The position numbers and the translations under genes are program-made. The notes beneath the pieces were generated by a model. It was given only the letters and a program-made list of their open reading frames with translations, ran no database searches and was not told where the DNA came from. Below are positions 34,327-46,061 of a stretch of DNA of 64,000 nt, piece by piece (within the stretch, counting starts at the first letter, position 1; each line of letters begins with the position of its first letter). The stretch is from Reclinomonas americana ATCC 50394 (Eukaryota > Jakobida > Jakobea > Jakobida): the NCBI GenBank assembly GCA_048213135.1, contig PS015016.1, positions 80,340 to 144,339 of the forward strand, given 5' to 3'.

Positions 34327-35437
34327 TCACTCGCCTTCATCGCCCTCGCGCACACGAGACCAGTTGGGACTCGGCCGGTCGGGAGCGAGCCAATTGAAAT
34401 CCTGCACACAATCCCACTTGTTGACATGCGACTGCAGTCGACTGTCACCGGCCAGTTCGGCGATCCCCTTCCACGGACCGAACTGAAGCCGCGTACACCG
34501 TTCAATGATGGGGTTCGAGCCTGCGTGGATGTGGAAGACACAGTCGGTTGTGTCGTGGATGCGGAACTGTGCACACGATAGTATGAGAAGTGAACAGACG
34601 TGGACCTTGTTGTCAAGGCAGCAAAGTGCACCTGATGCGCTGCGATGCGGAAGGTGCACGACTGGCACGACTCCACGTACACACTGCCGCACACACCGCC
34701 GAGTTCGACGGTGCAATCGCGCAATCCAATAATGTGCGCAGCCGACGCCAGCACATGCCACTCCACCGAGGCACCCTGCAGTTCATGCAGCACCAGATCC
34801 TTGCCGGCCGGCGACGCGCCAGTCCACTCAGCCGAGCGCAGACACGAGGCAGCCGGCACCTCTGCGGCCGTCAACACCACCGCGTTGGCATTGCGCAGCG
34901 ACTCGACACTGCGCACAGCCGGCGGCGCACTCGACGAGGAAGAAGTCGAGCCTCCGCCGTCGCCAGCAGCTGAGCTCTCGGTCTTCACCACACGTCGCGA
35001 GGCAAACGAAAACTTCTTCTTCGGCACCGCCCGCTCACGCGCACCAGTCACCTCCCGCGTCAGATCCTCCAGCAGCTTCTGCACTTGCCGAGTGTCGTAC
35101 GGCGTCAGAAAATAGGCCGAGCTCGAGAACAGGTTCGACAGCGTGGCCACGCGATCCAACAAGCCCACAAACATCGACTCCTCGCCCGCACCACCAACAG
35201 TCGACAAGACCGCGCGTATCCCTGTCGATCGCCAAAGGTGAGAACAAAGACAACTCCCATTCTCTCTCTCACACACACACCCTGCGCCTCCTCCTGAATG
35301 CGAGTCAACACCACCGCCGCATTCTCCGACGGATCTGCCTTCTCCTCGCGCTCACGTCGACGCTCTTCCACCGCTCGCTGTCGTTCTTCCATGCGTTCGC
35401 GCATGCGAGCTTCAATGCCCGCCGCCGCCGCTGTCAT
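34327..35437 (-). CDS. TBCC: Tubulin-specific chaperone C (TBCC)
   Basis: Tubulin folding cofactor C, which acts as the GTPase-activating subunit releasing alpha/beta-tubulin from the cofactor complex. Three exons: 35437-35281, 35221-34632, 34566-34327; phases close exactly, giving 328 aa. N-terminal charged helix (RMEERQRAVEERRREREEKA) and a spectrin-like helical domain (LLDRVATLSNLFSSSAYFLT) precede a Ser-rich linker with a basic patch (VPKKKFSFASRR). The C-terminal beta-helix (C-CAP/TBCC domain) has regular turns: LVLHELQGASVEWHVLASAA, CTVELGGVCGSVYVESCQSC, then FRIHDTTDCVFHIHAG with the conserved Arg expected for GAP activity, and WDCVQDFNWLAP near the end. It lies 97 bp downstream of a convergent gene. 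Confidence 0.93.
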
Positions 35438-35718
35438 GGTCGAACCCTACGATGTGCGCAAACCTCAGCACACTAACAGACACACACATATATGCACACA
35501 CACACACTATGCACACACACGCACCGCAGCAGCTTCGCTCATCGAGAAGATAAGAGTGACAACTGACGCCTGTCGATCGACTGACTGTTCTCTTGTTTCA
35601 CATCCTCTCTCTCTCTCATGTTCCTCTCGCGACTGTTGCGGTTGAGACCGGTGAGTGAGAGACTTGCGCGCGCGTGTGTGTTTGTGTGTGAGGGAAACAA
35701 TGCACCACTGACGAGAAG

Positions 35719-36808
35719 ATGCAGACTGTTGGCGCGTTGACTGCCGTGGGTGTGGCGGCCTCCACCACTGTGCTGCTGGCCAGTGGCGATGGTGAGGCAG
35801 TGTGTGTGTGCAGTGGTGTGCGTGTGTGAGCTAACGAGTGTGTGTGTGTGTGTTGCAGAGGAAAAGGATCGCGGTGCGTGTGCATGCATTGTGTGTGCGT
35901 GTGTCTGAGTGTGCTTGTCTCACGTGTGATGCAGTGGTTCGTGGTGCTGTGCGTATCGACTACATGCACATGGTGCAGTTGCAGGTGAGTGTGCACGCGC
36001 GCGCCGGTGTGACTGCGTGCATGTGCGAGCGTTGCACTCACTTCCCACACACTGCAGGATCTCAACTTTATGAATGTCGTTGCGTGCCCTCCTCCGTTCT
36101 CCCTCCATCCTTCTCCTCGTTTCTGCATGCTCACTGACGATGCTCCTTTGTGTACATTGCAGGTGCACGGTACGATACGCTTTTTCTTCTGTTCCTCCCA
36201 TCAATATCATCATTGCGATCGCGCGCAGGAGGCACAGTGTTCAAGGTCATGGACGAGGCTGCGGGTGTGGTGGCACACCGATTCGGCCGTGGCCCCATGC
36301 TCACTGTCAGCACCGACAAACTGGAGTTCAAGTCGTTTCGTCGTCACATATTGACTCGATCGCTTCATGATCACGCGCTATTCTCACGCACTCTGGTGGA
36401 ATAGTGGTGTGGTCCCCAACGATCTGATGGTGGCGCACGCACGTCTCACGTTTGCGTCGCCGCGCTCGTGCGAAGTCGAGGTCGTCGTCACGTCGGAACA
36501 CTTGTTCACGGGTGAACAGCGGTGCGAATCGCGAATGCCTTCGTCTCTCTCGCTCTCTCCCGGTTTTCGTTTACCAACAGCGCACATTTTTGTGCAGAGT
36601 TTCGAGTCGGGCATTTTTTTACTTTTCACCGCTCAGCAGCAAACTGCAGCTGCCGACGTACATACCCATCACGGAGGAGGAAAAGCAGCTGTGGGAGGAG
36701 GGACGCCAGCGATACGAGGAGAAGAAGGCGAAACGAGCGGCAGCGGCGGCCAAAGCACGCGGACAAGTGGCGGACAGTGCCACTTCTCGCCCACCACACA
36801 AAGAGTAA
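35719..36808 (+). CDS. Acyl-CoA thioesterase, single hotdog domain (ACOT/BACH type)
   Basis: Hydrolyses acyl-CoA to free fatty acid and CoA. Eight exons: 35719-35791, 35859-35873 (15 nt), 35935-35984 (50 nt), 36058-36078 (21 nt), 36163-36169 (7 nt), 36229-36334, 36405-36521, 36598-36808. Phases close to 600 nt, 199 aa. The joined protein carries DLNFMNVVHGGTVFKVMDEA, the hotdog helix with the catalytic acidic residue of the family and the VHGG turn. Strands follow (GPMLTVSTDKLEFKS, VEVVVTSEHLFTGEQRVSSR, AFFYFSP), then the family-typical C-terminal helix PITEEEKQLWEEGRQRYEEK. The Val-Ala-rich N-terminus (MQTVGALTAVGVAAS) may be a weak mitochondrial or membrane-targeting sequence. The exon structure is unusually fragmented compared with neighbours. 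Confidence 0.93.
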
Positions 36809-37136
36809 GGCATGACTGCTTGCACTGTAACACAACTGTGCGCCGTACATGACACCAGCACTAATATGTCTTATGGACTCGTCGGAAACAGCGTTTGTCC
36901 GCCAGGTGCGAACGACGGCGTTTCCGAACATCCTGCTATCGTTTCCGCTGCCGTTCCGACCTTGCGTGCACGGATGTGAGCGTGTGGGTGGGAGGCTATA
37001 GTGAACTGGCAGCACCATTTGTTACATACAGTGGTATTACGACTCCGCACGTACTTATTGCCCATATCTCCCACGGGACAACAGCAGGCGCATTTCACCA
37101 AATTTGTCGCGTTGTTTCTTTTTTTTCGTCATTGTC
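36809..37136. other. Intergenic spacer, no feature seen
   Basis: 328 bp between two same-strand genes. No credible open frame on either strand. A T-rich tract lies just upstream of the next start (37109-37136) and could be part of its core promoter. Confidence 0.4.
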
Positions 37137-39279
37137 ATGAGTGGAGGCAACGTGCCACCGCCGTCTGACGACACTGGTGACGACAGTCGACACAACCCCT
37201 TCTCCTACCAGCACTACGTGTTCCTCCCGAACGACCCGTCGCCGTCACCAGGAGTGATGCAGGTGGATCATCAACAGTTCTATCCGCCTCCACAACCACC
37301 ACTACCACACCCACTGCCGCAGCCACCACAACAGCCGCTGCCGCTGCAACAGCCACCCCACATTGTGATGCCGGCGTACCAGTCTCCGTACCACCCGCAG
37401 CCACCGCCGCCGGGTAACACCGCCGTCATGTCGGTGGGTTGGCCACACGAGTCCAGTTGGACTCAAAATGGGAGCGTGTTCCCTATCCAGCAGCCGCAGC
37501 CGCCGCCGCAGTATGTGCCCCAACCGGTGAGTGACACACACGCACACGCACACACATACGCACCTCTGCAGTGGCGTGTTCTATTGGTCGCACATCACTG
37601 TGTGGCGAGTGGACAATAAGGAAACACGCCCAGAGACTCTCCTGTGCTGCACTGCACCATAGGCACACTTGCTGGTGTTGCGTGCAGCGTGGTGACACAC
37701 GAACATTAATGCAGAATACGCACACGCACACATACGGCTTAGCGCACATTCATTGCAGCTCTTTTCAATGTCGTCTCTGGTGTCATTTCTTTTGCCTCCA
37801 ACTCGACCACAAACTGATCTCGTGCATCACACCGTGTAAACAGCCTGCCCACTACGAAGCCGTGCCGTATGGACCGGCTCCTAGCCAACACAACCATTTC
37901 GCCAACCCGGGCACTGCTGGTCATGGCTTCTATGCGCTGCCGGCGGTTGGCTATGGTGAGGGAACACGCGGACATGGCGGGTCCCCCACCAACACCGCCA
38001 CCACGTGCACGACGCCAACGAGTACCATGCTGCCTCCGCCACTGCTGCCACCGCAGAGACCGCCACCGCAGCCTCTACCGTCGGCGGCAGCTGATTTCCA
38101 CCAGCCGCAGCAACATGCGCCAGTGGCACTGGCGGACGAGCATGTCCGCGGGCCGTCCGCGGCAGCCACTGGCGCCTTTAGCGGCCTCAAGAGCGAGCGC
38201 TACCCCGCTCCTTTTGCAGGTCACGGCCCTAGCGGTGGTCGTCACCAGTCGCAACCCACCTTCGCGCACCACCATCGACCGTTGCAGCATCACTCTGCAG
38301 AGGTTAGGCGCGGCGAGTTTGACTCCTCCACTGAGAGTGACCCAGCCTTCTCCACGACCATGTCGTACGCGGGTGGTGGTGGTGGTGGTGGTGGCACTAC
38401 TACTGGCAGCAGCAGTACTGGTCTTGTCGGTGGTAGTGGCGACAGTGGTGGTGGTGGTGGTGGTGGTGACCGAGATTCGGACTCTGCAGAGTCCAGCTCC
38501 CTCCAGAGTCCGACGTCGAGTACATCCTCTCGCGGCTCACGTCGTCGCGCTCGCACGACAGCCGAGGCACCGGAGGGCTGGGTCGAGCGCGCAGTCGATC
38601 TCATCAACGGGCGCTGGGTGCGAGAGTTGCCCGCACGGTTCCGCGAGTTCTTCTACTGCGGTGGCGGCAAGAAGTCCTCCAAGCGGCGCCAGCAGGATCC
38701 GCGACCACCGCTGCCACAGATGAGAAGGCCGAGTCGACGAGACGCCCTAAAGGTTCGTGTGTGTGCGTCAGACAAAGTGAGAGAGCGCGACTACTGACAA
38801 CAAGAAGAAAACGCAACTGACGATAACCACTCGCACCGCAGTACGTTAACGAGCGTCTCAACACATCAATTGGCAACGGCAGCGCCAGCTGGCTTCGTGC
38901 GCGCAAGGACGCCCGACTGGACGACAAGACCCGCAAGCATGACGTGCAGTATCTCGAGGCCGAAATGCGCCGACTGCAAGCAGAGGGTTCAATGCCGTTG
39001 GCACCACCGCTGCCACCACGCCGCCCGTCTGCCGCCGCATCCAGTCACAACTCCATGGACGACAGCAACGAGTACGACGACGACGACGATGTCAACGGTG
39101 ACGACAATGATGATGACGACGACGACGACGTGGAAGTGGATGCTGACGTCCAGATGCGACCCTTCCACGGTGAAGACGACCAGCGCTATGCGGATCACCA
39201 CCGCGCAGAGAATGGAGACGAGGAAGACGAGGAGGAAGAGGAGGAGGAAGACGATCGGGACGATGACGGATACAGATGA
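37137..39279 (+). CDS. Pro/Gly-rich protein with acidic tail, unrecognised
   Basis: Three exons: 37137-37526, 37844-38752, 38842-39279; phases close exactly, giving 578 aa. The N-terminus (MSGGNVPPPSDDTGDDSRHN) is followed by a long Pro/Gln/His/Tyr-rich region reminiscent of RNA-binding or WW/SH3-ligand proteins (QQPLPLQQPPHIVMP). A Ser/Gly-rich section contains two Gly runs. The only compact-looking part is WVERAVDLINGRWVRELPAR, then a Lys/Arg-rich motif (GGGKKSSKRRQQDP). The last exon has a short charged coiled coil (KTRKHDVQYLEAEMRRLQAE) and ends in a very long Asp/Glu tract. Intron 1 is 317 nt, intron 2 is 89 nt. Likely mostly disordered; a nuclear or RNP role is a guess from composition. 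Confidence 0.8.
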
Positions 39280-39333
39280 GTGGTAGAAAAATAATAAGGT
39301 GTTGCGACTGTACTGCTGTGTGTCTCCCAGCGT

Positions 39334-39781
39334 CTACATGCGCTTGCTGGAACCAAAGGTGGAGGTCTTCGGGCCGTGGCGCACTGAGCGGCGTTTGGCG
39401 GGTGGGCGAGGTGGCGCTGCAACGGCCACGAGTTAGCAGATGACGCAGTTTTCACCGTTATCATCATCACATACCGGCGACAACCAGAGGCCTGGTTACT
39501 TCGGCAGCGGCCGCTGCCATTGGGGAGCCTGACACAGGTGCACGTTGCTGTGGCCGAACCTTGGTGGCAGCGATCGGTGGGAAGCGCGACGGAGTTGTCT
39601 ATACCGCTAGTAAGCGTCGGACGAAAACAGGAACGCGGACAACATGAGAGAATCAAGCACGCACGCACCAGTCGCGGTGAATCAGGCCGACTGTCGGCAA
39701 CAGGTGGCAGTTGATCACTGCCACGGCTGCCGATGCTCTGCAACTCCATTTCGTCGCCACTGGATGCAGATGGCCCTGCTG

Positions 39782-39875
<94 letters not shown>

Positions 39876-42800
39876 GCACAAAACAGAAGTGAAAAAACTG
39901 TCAGATGTACGACGCACACCATGCAGCAGTGTGCATACCGCCTGCATGTCGATCGCCGTTGTGTCGTTGGAAAAACAGGGCGTCGTCGGATCCGCGACGA
40001 GGGTGCTGCGCAGCTTCCGCCTACCAAGACGCACCATATATGGTAAGTCGAAGAAATGATTGGAAAAGATGCGAGGCGGTGTGGTAACCTGACGGTGAAC
40101 CGGCGGTGGCGGATGTGCTATTTTCTTTAGGTGCTCCAGGCGTGCGATAGGATCTGTGCGCGCGGAAGTGAGTGGTACTACACGAGCGCATACAAACACG
40201 CACATGCACACACCTTGCATTTTCTTCCGCCGCTCCTTTCCATGTGCAAAGTACGCAAAGCGTTTGTCGCGCATCATCATGGCCTCCACCACTGCGGGGT
40301 CCGAGATGTGCCTACCCCCATGGACACGCGTCGTCAATAGAGAGCAGGCACGCTTTTCGGCAAACATTCAACAAATGCGGGATGGATTACTGCATACCAT
40401 TCTTCGGCGAGTTGTTTCAGTCGCTCAGCATGCCGTGCGGCAGCCTGACTGCTCGTCTCCGACTGGAATGACTGGTCGGTGGCCCCACTCAGTGGTGTAT
40501 GCTGCGAGCGCGACGAGGGCATGCTGTGGGGCATTTGCGAAGGCATGTGCGAAGACAAGACGGGTGGTGGTGGTGGTGGTGGTTGCAGCTGATGATGGTC
40601 GGCATATGGATCGGTGCGGAGAGCGTCGGCTTGTGATGAAACATGCCACGATGGTGGCATGTTCGGGGCGGCGGCGGCGGCGGTGGCGGTGGCCAATGGT
40701 CGCGGTGGTGCGGACATGTCGTCGTCGTCGTATAGCCATCGTGGTGGTGGTGGAACGCCGGGAATGTTGAGCGAGAAGCCATCGATGGTACCCTCGGGCA
40801 TGAAGAAGCTGGAGCGTACAACACACATAGTCCGTGGTGAGGGCAACATTTGTGGAGTGTCTCATACCATAGCATGCAACACACCTTTCATCGATTTCCG
40901 CATAGTCAAAGTCATCGTCGTCTTCGTACTTGATGCCGGCGAAGCGCTTGCGCACACGATAACCCCGCCATGCTGCTTGGATAGCCACGGCGGCCATGGC
41001 ACGCAACTCCCTCCACTCGGCCAAATGCTTCTTGACCTGCGCAAGGGGTCAGTCGCGTTACAGCCTCAGCACGCTGTTGAGGCGCGCTATGCGCAACGAA
41101 TTGTCGGGTCGGGCAGGCGTGTCCCCTCCACGCGGCTTGGATGCGAATCGCGGCCTCATCCTGGGCGGGAGACGAAACGTGAGACATGCAAGTGCACGGA
41201 GAACAGTGCACGATGGATGTACATACCAGCCGTCGGCCACGCAGTTGATCCTTGTTGGCTCGCCAGAAGCGCTGAATGCGCAACGTGGCCCGTTCGCGCA
41301 CAAACGTGGCCTGTCGGTCACGATACCTGCGTTCCGCGTGGTGAGTACTTTGGGGAGTGCTATTGGCTTCCAGCGCACCACGCAACGAGGTGCAGACGGT
41401 GAAGCAGCTCTGGTGTTCGCGTGCGTCAAAATACACCTGCTGCCGCAGCTGCGTATGCAACATCTCGTGCAGCTGCTGTGCATGCTTGTGTTCCCGGTCG
41501 AGCCGAATACCGCACAGCTCCTGAGCCTGCAATTAATGGAGGAAGAGACTTGTGGTGAGAAGCAACGCGCTACTGACACCGACACGCCACGCAACATCCG
41601 CCTGTCGGTCACTGGCCAAGCGCGACAATTCACGCTTGTGTACACCGCGCAGCTGCTGTCGTTCGTGCACTTGATTCGCACTCATGTGGTCCAGAGTCGC
41701 CGCGGTCCAACCTGCGCACAAGAGTTAAGTTGCCACATGTCTTCATTGCCTGACTTGAGGTGAGGAAATACCTGCAGCTATCAACTGGGATGGAATCGCA
41801 ATGGCCACCACATCTTCCCAGCGAGCGTAACTGCGATGGAACAGCGGTCGCCGCTGCCGCAGTGCGCGGGCCACCAAATGAACACTGCGCGCCACAACAA
41901 CAATAGAGAGATAAGGAGACGCCTCACACAGTACTGTGCCCACCACCACAGAGAATCACCTCTTGGCAGAGCGTTGCAAAAACGCCGACTCGGCCGACTT
42001 GCGAGCCGACCGCGTCACCTCCTCCGTGTCGAGCTCAGTCAGGCTCGGCAGCGTGGCAATCACCAGTCGTCTGTACAAAGGATCCTCGCACACAGGATTG
42101 TCGTTCACTTGCAACTCGGCGAGGCGCGGACAGTGAGACAGTGCGGCGAGGAAGTGAAAGTCGGAAATGCGGTTAAAGCTGCGACAATATCACTCATGTG
42201 AGACACATCACCTCCAACATGTCACATAGTGCGCGTCCAATCGCAACGATAGATTGCAAGTGCGCAGCGACACACAGTTCTGCAGCGCGTCCACGCGTGA
42301 GATGGAGTTGTCGTGCAGGTGGAGCGCCGTGAGAAGCGGATGGTACGGCAGCGGCGGCGAGCGTGTCAATGCATTGCCGTTGAGCCACAGCTCACTCAAC
42401 ATCACGTTACTGCGATATCGCAACAGGTTTACGTGAGCAAGAAAAGACTAAGCAGGAGCAGGGAGGAAACAGTAAACACACAAACCGACTTAGGTCAGGG
42501 CACTCGGAGAGGCGATTCTCATACAAGATGAGCGTAAGCAGGTGGTGGTTGGAGTAGAAAATGGCGCGCTCCTGCGACAGACAATGTCAGCACACTGGTT
42601 TTCACCTAACCGGATGACATAGCAGCGCAATCAACCAGCTGCGTGAGTCCATTGCGACCGAGATCAATGTACTGCAGCTGCGGCAGGCTCTTGATCACTG
42701 TCGGATTGACGCTCTCGAGTTGATTGCGATACAGTTTGAGTGTCTTGAGCCGCAGACACTTTTCCAAGCCTGCACAAGTGACTGTCAGCGTCCATGTACC

Positions 42801-43365
42801 GCCTTGCAAACACACGGGCGTGCTGAAACACACCTTCGACTGATGTAATGCGATTGTCTTCGGCAGTGAGCGACTCCAGAGCGGCAGCGCATCCCTCGAG
42901 ACCCTGCAGGGATCGGATCTGATTGATGGACACGCGCAGGGTGCGCAAGACCCGCTGTCTCTCGAGACCACCGAGTTGAGTCAGCTTGTTATCGCTCAGT
43001 ACCAACTCCTGCACGGCGCAGTGTCAGACTCAAGTCGCTGCTGTAGTGGCACACACATCGTCGTCACCTCCAGCGCTTCAAGACGGGAGAGACCCTCAAT
43101 GCGCTGCAACTGGTTGGCGTTCAGCTCCAGCGACCGCAAATTCACAAAACTGCATGCACACACAGTGTGTGACCAACGAGTCGCAATCGGTCGGTCGCCT
43201 TGTGCACGAGTTTCATGCTCACCTGTCCAAGCCACGACCAATGGCCGTGATGTTTTCCACGTTCAACTTGACTTCGGCGACACGCTGTGGTGCCACAGTC
43301 CCGTAGTGCAACGACAACAAAAACTCCAAATCACTTTCGTCGGCGCCAGTCGACGATGCAGTCAT
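39334..43365 (-). CDS. Leucine-rich-repeat and IQ-motif protein (CEP97/LRRIQ-like)
   Basis: ATG at 43365 (MTASSTGADESDLEFLLSL); stop TAG at 39334; more than ten exons. N-terminal SDS22-type leucine-rich repeats run over several exons: NLRSLELNANQLQRIEGLSR, ELVLSDNKLTQLGGL, SLTAEDNRITSVEG, TLKLYRNQLESVNPTVIKSL, QYIDLGRNGLTQLVD, SELWLNGNALTRSPPL, closed by a cap-like segment near 42110-42000. Next comes a helical region with three IQ calmodulin-binding motifs: TLRIQRFWRANKDQLRGRR, AAIRIQAAWRG and AVAIQAAWRGYRVRKRFAG. The C-terminal third is Pro/Ser-rich with short helices (RLEHLKKIAHPP) and ends RHGPKTSTFGSSKRM. LRR plus IQ is the layout of centriolar and ciliary proteins such as CEP97 or LRRIQ. 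It lies just downstream of the coiled-coil gene (72 bp). Confidence 0.8.
39783..39873. repeat. (CA)n microsatellite in an intron
   Basis: About 45 uninterrupted CA units within an intron of the LRR-IQ gene. On that gene's sense strand it reads (TG)n and ends about 10 bases before the 3' splice site CCAGCAG. Confidence 0.95.
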
Positions 43366-43436
43366 GGGCCGTCTATTACACGGAGAAGAAAAAGTGTGAG
43401 AACGTGGTGGTGACGAGGAGCCAAGCGGCTCGGCGA

Positions 43437-46061
43437 TCAACTGCACCCGTCATTCATCGACTCCAGCACCGACAGTGAGCGCGACGCGCCAGCAGAGCGT
43501 TCTGGAGTGCCAACAAGTGCTCCCACCGAGGCCGAGACGGCTGTCCGCAGGAACTCACGCACAACACTCTCGACCAGCGTCCTCCACTGACGCTGTCCGG
43601 TCTCCAGATTCTACCAGCATGCAACATAAGTACATGTACACACAGCAGGCGACCAGGTGCACAAAAGTACCTGCAGAGCAGCGGGGAGCACCCACGCGAT
43701 ACCACCGCGCTCGATCGACGCGCCGAACAGTGCTGCACCAGGGGTGCGCACACAACACAACAGGGGCGGACATGGTGCGCCAACTGCCAGTATTGTCGGT
43801 CGTGAGGTGCCTCGCGCTGACACGGCTCTGACCGCAGCGACTTCAACACGCCGAGCCACATGGTGCGCATGTGTTGTGGAGTCGAGCACAGGTAGAATGA
43901 GCGCAAGCCGACGACGCTCGGCCTCCGCCTCCGCCTCGGCACGCAATCGTTCAAGCTCCCGCTGTTTGGCTGCCTCGGCCCTCCTCCTCTCCTCCGCCAA
44001 GCGCGCCTCTTCCGCCTTCCGAGCCTCCTCTGCGCGCTGAGCCTCCTCGGCCTTGCGTGCTTCCTCGGCTTTGCGCGCCTCTTCGGCTTTCTTCCGCGCT
44101 GCCTCCTGCCGTTCTTGCTCCTCGCGCTCCTTTCGCTCGACCTCCTCTTGTCGCCGTCGTCGCTGCAAGTGCGCGAATACGTGTTTTGTGATTCAACACA
44201 GCACAAAGCAGTTACCGTCTCGAGAAGAAGAATACACACTGACCTCCATCTCCTCACGCAGCCGCCGCTCTTCCTCTGCACGACGTTCGCGCTCCATTCG
44301 CGCTGCCTCCTGCTTCCGTGCCTCGGCCAGCAGCCGCTCCTGCTCCAGTCGTGCGGCCTCCTCTTGCCGACAACGTTCCGCCTGCACTCTCTCTGCTCGC
44401 CACATATCCAACTCGGCCATGTACGCGCGCAGTGCCTCGACGTTACGCTGCTGCTCCTCCTCTCGCTCCATGAGGTACATCTCGCGAGATCTGCAGAGCC
44501 AACACGTCAATCAACCCCGATACTCCGCCTCCTGGTTGTGAATGCACGCATACGAAACTGTCGAAGTCGCTCCCCCTCGGCCGCATACTGCACATCCAGC
44601 TGGAGTCGCTCTATCTCTCGGAGTGCGGCCTCTTCGCGCTGGCGCTGTGCCTCCTTTTGTCGCTGCTGGCTTTCCAGCTGTGCTTGCCGATACTCTTCCT
44701 CCACCAGCTGCCGCTTCCGCTCCAATTCACGCTCCTGCTCCTCGATTTTGCGCCTCCGCTCGACCTACACACATTATCACAGACACAGAGAGGGTTGAGC
44801 GGTTGCGCCAGCGACATGTCGGTGCTGCAAAAGGGAGCAGACCTCGAATGCTTTTGCTTCCTCCTCGAGTTTTCGTCGACGCTCTTCCGCCTCACGCTCA
44901 CGACGCGCACGCTCCTCCTGCCGCTGTCGTTGACGCTGCTCTTCATGTTCCCGTGCCTCTGCTCGTCGTCTCATCTGCTCCAGCTGCAACCGCAGAGCAG
45001 GATTCGTTTCCAAATCATCGGCGTCGAGATCCATGTCAGCGGGGAGCAACGGCGAAGCCGATGATGAATGTACGAGCGAGGCCGCTGCGTTCGGCAGCAT
45101 CGTTGTCGTGATAGCAGCCAGCGACGCTGTCGATGGTCGGCTGGACTCGGCGAGAGGTGTACTCTGCAGTGACGACGGCGTGAGACACAAAGCTGCACGG
45201 CCTGTTTGCTCTTCCCACCAGCAGCACCTGTCGAAGCGAACGAGCACTCGTCGCAGCCGCTGACCGCGCACTCGCGTCGGTGGGACCGGCGGGAACACCG
45301 CCAAACACGTCAAACTCATCACTCGTGGCCGACGACGACACGTGAGTGGCGGCAGTGGGCGGCCGTGTTGATGACCACTCTGCGCGCGCACACAACAACA
45401 CCAACACTGCATGAGCCGGCGAGAGTGGGCAACATGTCAAGCGTCCCGCAGCAACGCAACCGAACGAGTCGCCAGTGGCCGGCCGACTCGGCGGTGTGGC
45501 CAGCATGCGCGGACAGACCTGGCCCAACTCATCCAACATGGACTCCACACGGCGACTGTTCTCCTCAATCCGTCGCTGCCTCTCCTCCGCCAAGCGCGCC
45601 ACCACCTGCACACTCTCGCGCTTCTGCCGCAGCTCAAACTCTGCGGCGGATCAGCAAGTCAATGACAACTCACTCTCATACACGCACGAATGACCAACGC
45701 CACCTTTCTGCACCGACTCACGCACTCGATCGCGCAGTCTCTCCATGCGATCCGGCGCATCCAAGTCAATGCCCAGCGTATACGACTCTGGCAGCACCGC
45801 CGACGCCTCTGAGCACATGGACTCGCCATCGTCATCATCGTCATCATGATCGCCACTACACGCGCACACATACACACACATACGTGAAGCGAGGAAGAGA
45901 AGAGTGAGAACCACCTCACCGTTTGTCGGTCACTCCCATTGAAAAAAAACAACACCCTCGTTCACTCACCGTGCTCTGGGTGGCCGTGAACTTACATTCG
46001 CCACTGCCTGTGCCATGAGCGCCTCCAGATCGTCATCATCGTCGTCACTCTCCAGCGCCAT
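43437..46061 (-). CDS. Long charged coiled-coil protein, unrecognised
   Basis: ATG at 46061 (MALESDDDDDDLEALMAQ); TGA at 43437 after SRSLSVLESMNDGCS. The N-terminal part is acidic with short predicted helices (APDRMERLRDRVRESVQK, RIEENSRRVESMLDELGQ) and Ser/Thr/Pro linkers. From about 45010 to 43930 the gene encodes a nearly continuous single alpha-helix or coiled coil of Glu, Arg, Gln and Ala: EEQRQRQRQEERARREREAE, ERKRQLVEEEYRQAQLESQQ, EAARKKAEEARKAEEARKAE. The last exons are non-repetitive (LFGASIERGGIAWVLPAAL, RQWRTLVESVVREFLR), perhaps a small folded end. Such ER/K helices are common in cytoskeletal linkers. The 5' end abuts the divergent INTS1 gene and may overlap its first exon. Confidence 0.75.

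Noticed and set aside
43850-43930. PH-domain-like ending (RSFYLCSTPQHMRTMWL) in the coiled-coil gene
   Set aside because: It is in a different frame from the continuous coiled-coil reading, with no splice sites to reach it.
19218-46061. A new defence or secretion system built from the coiled-coil genes
   Set aside because: The genes are scattered among housekeeping genes, on both strands, with no shared domain or regulatory signature. Nothing supports a joint system.
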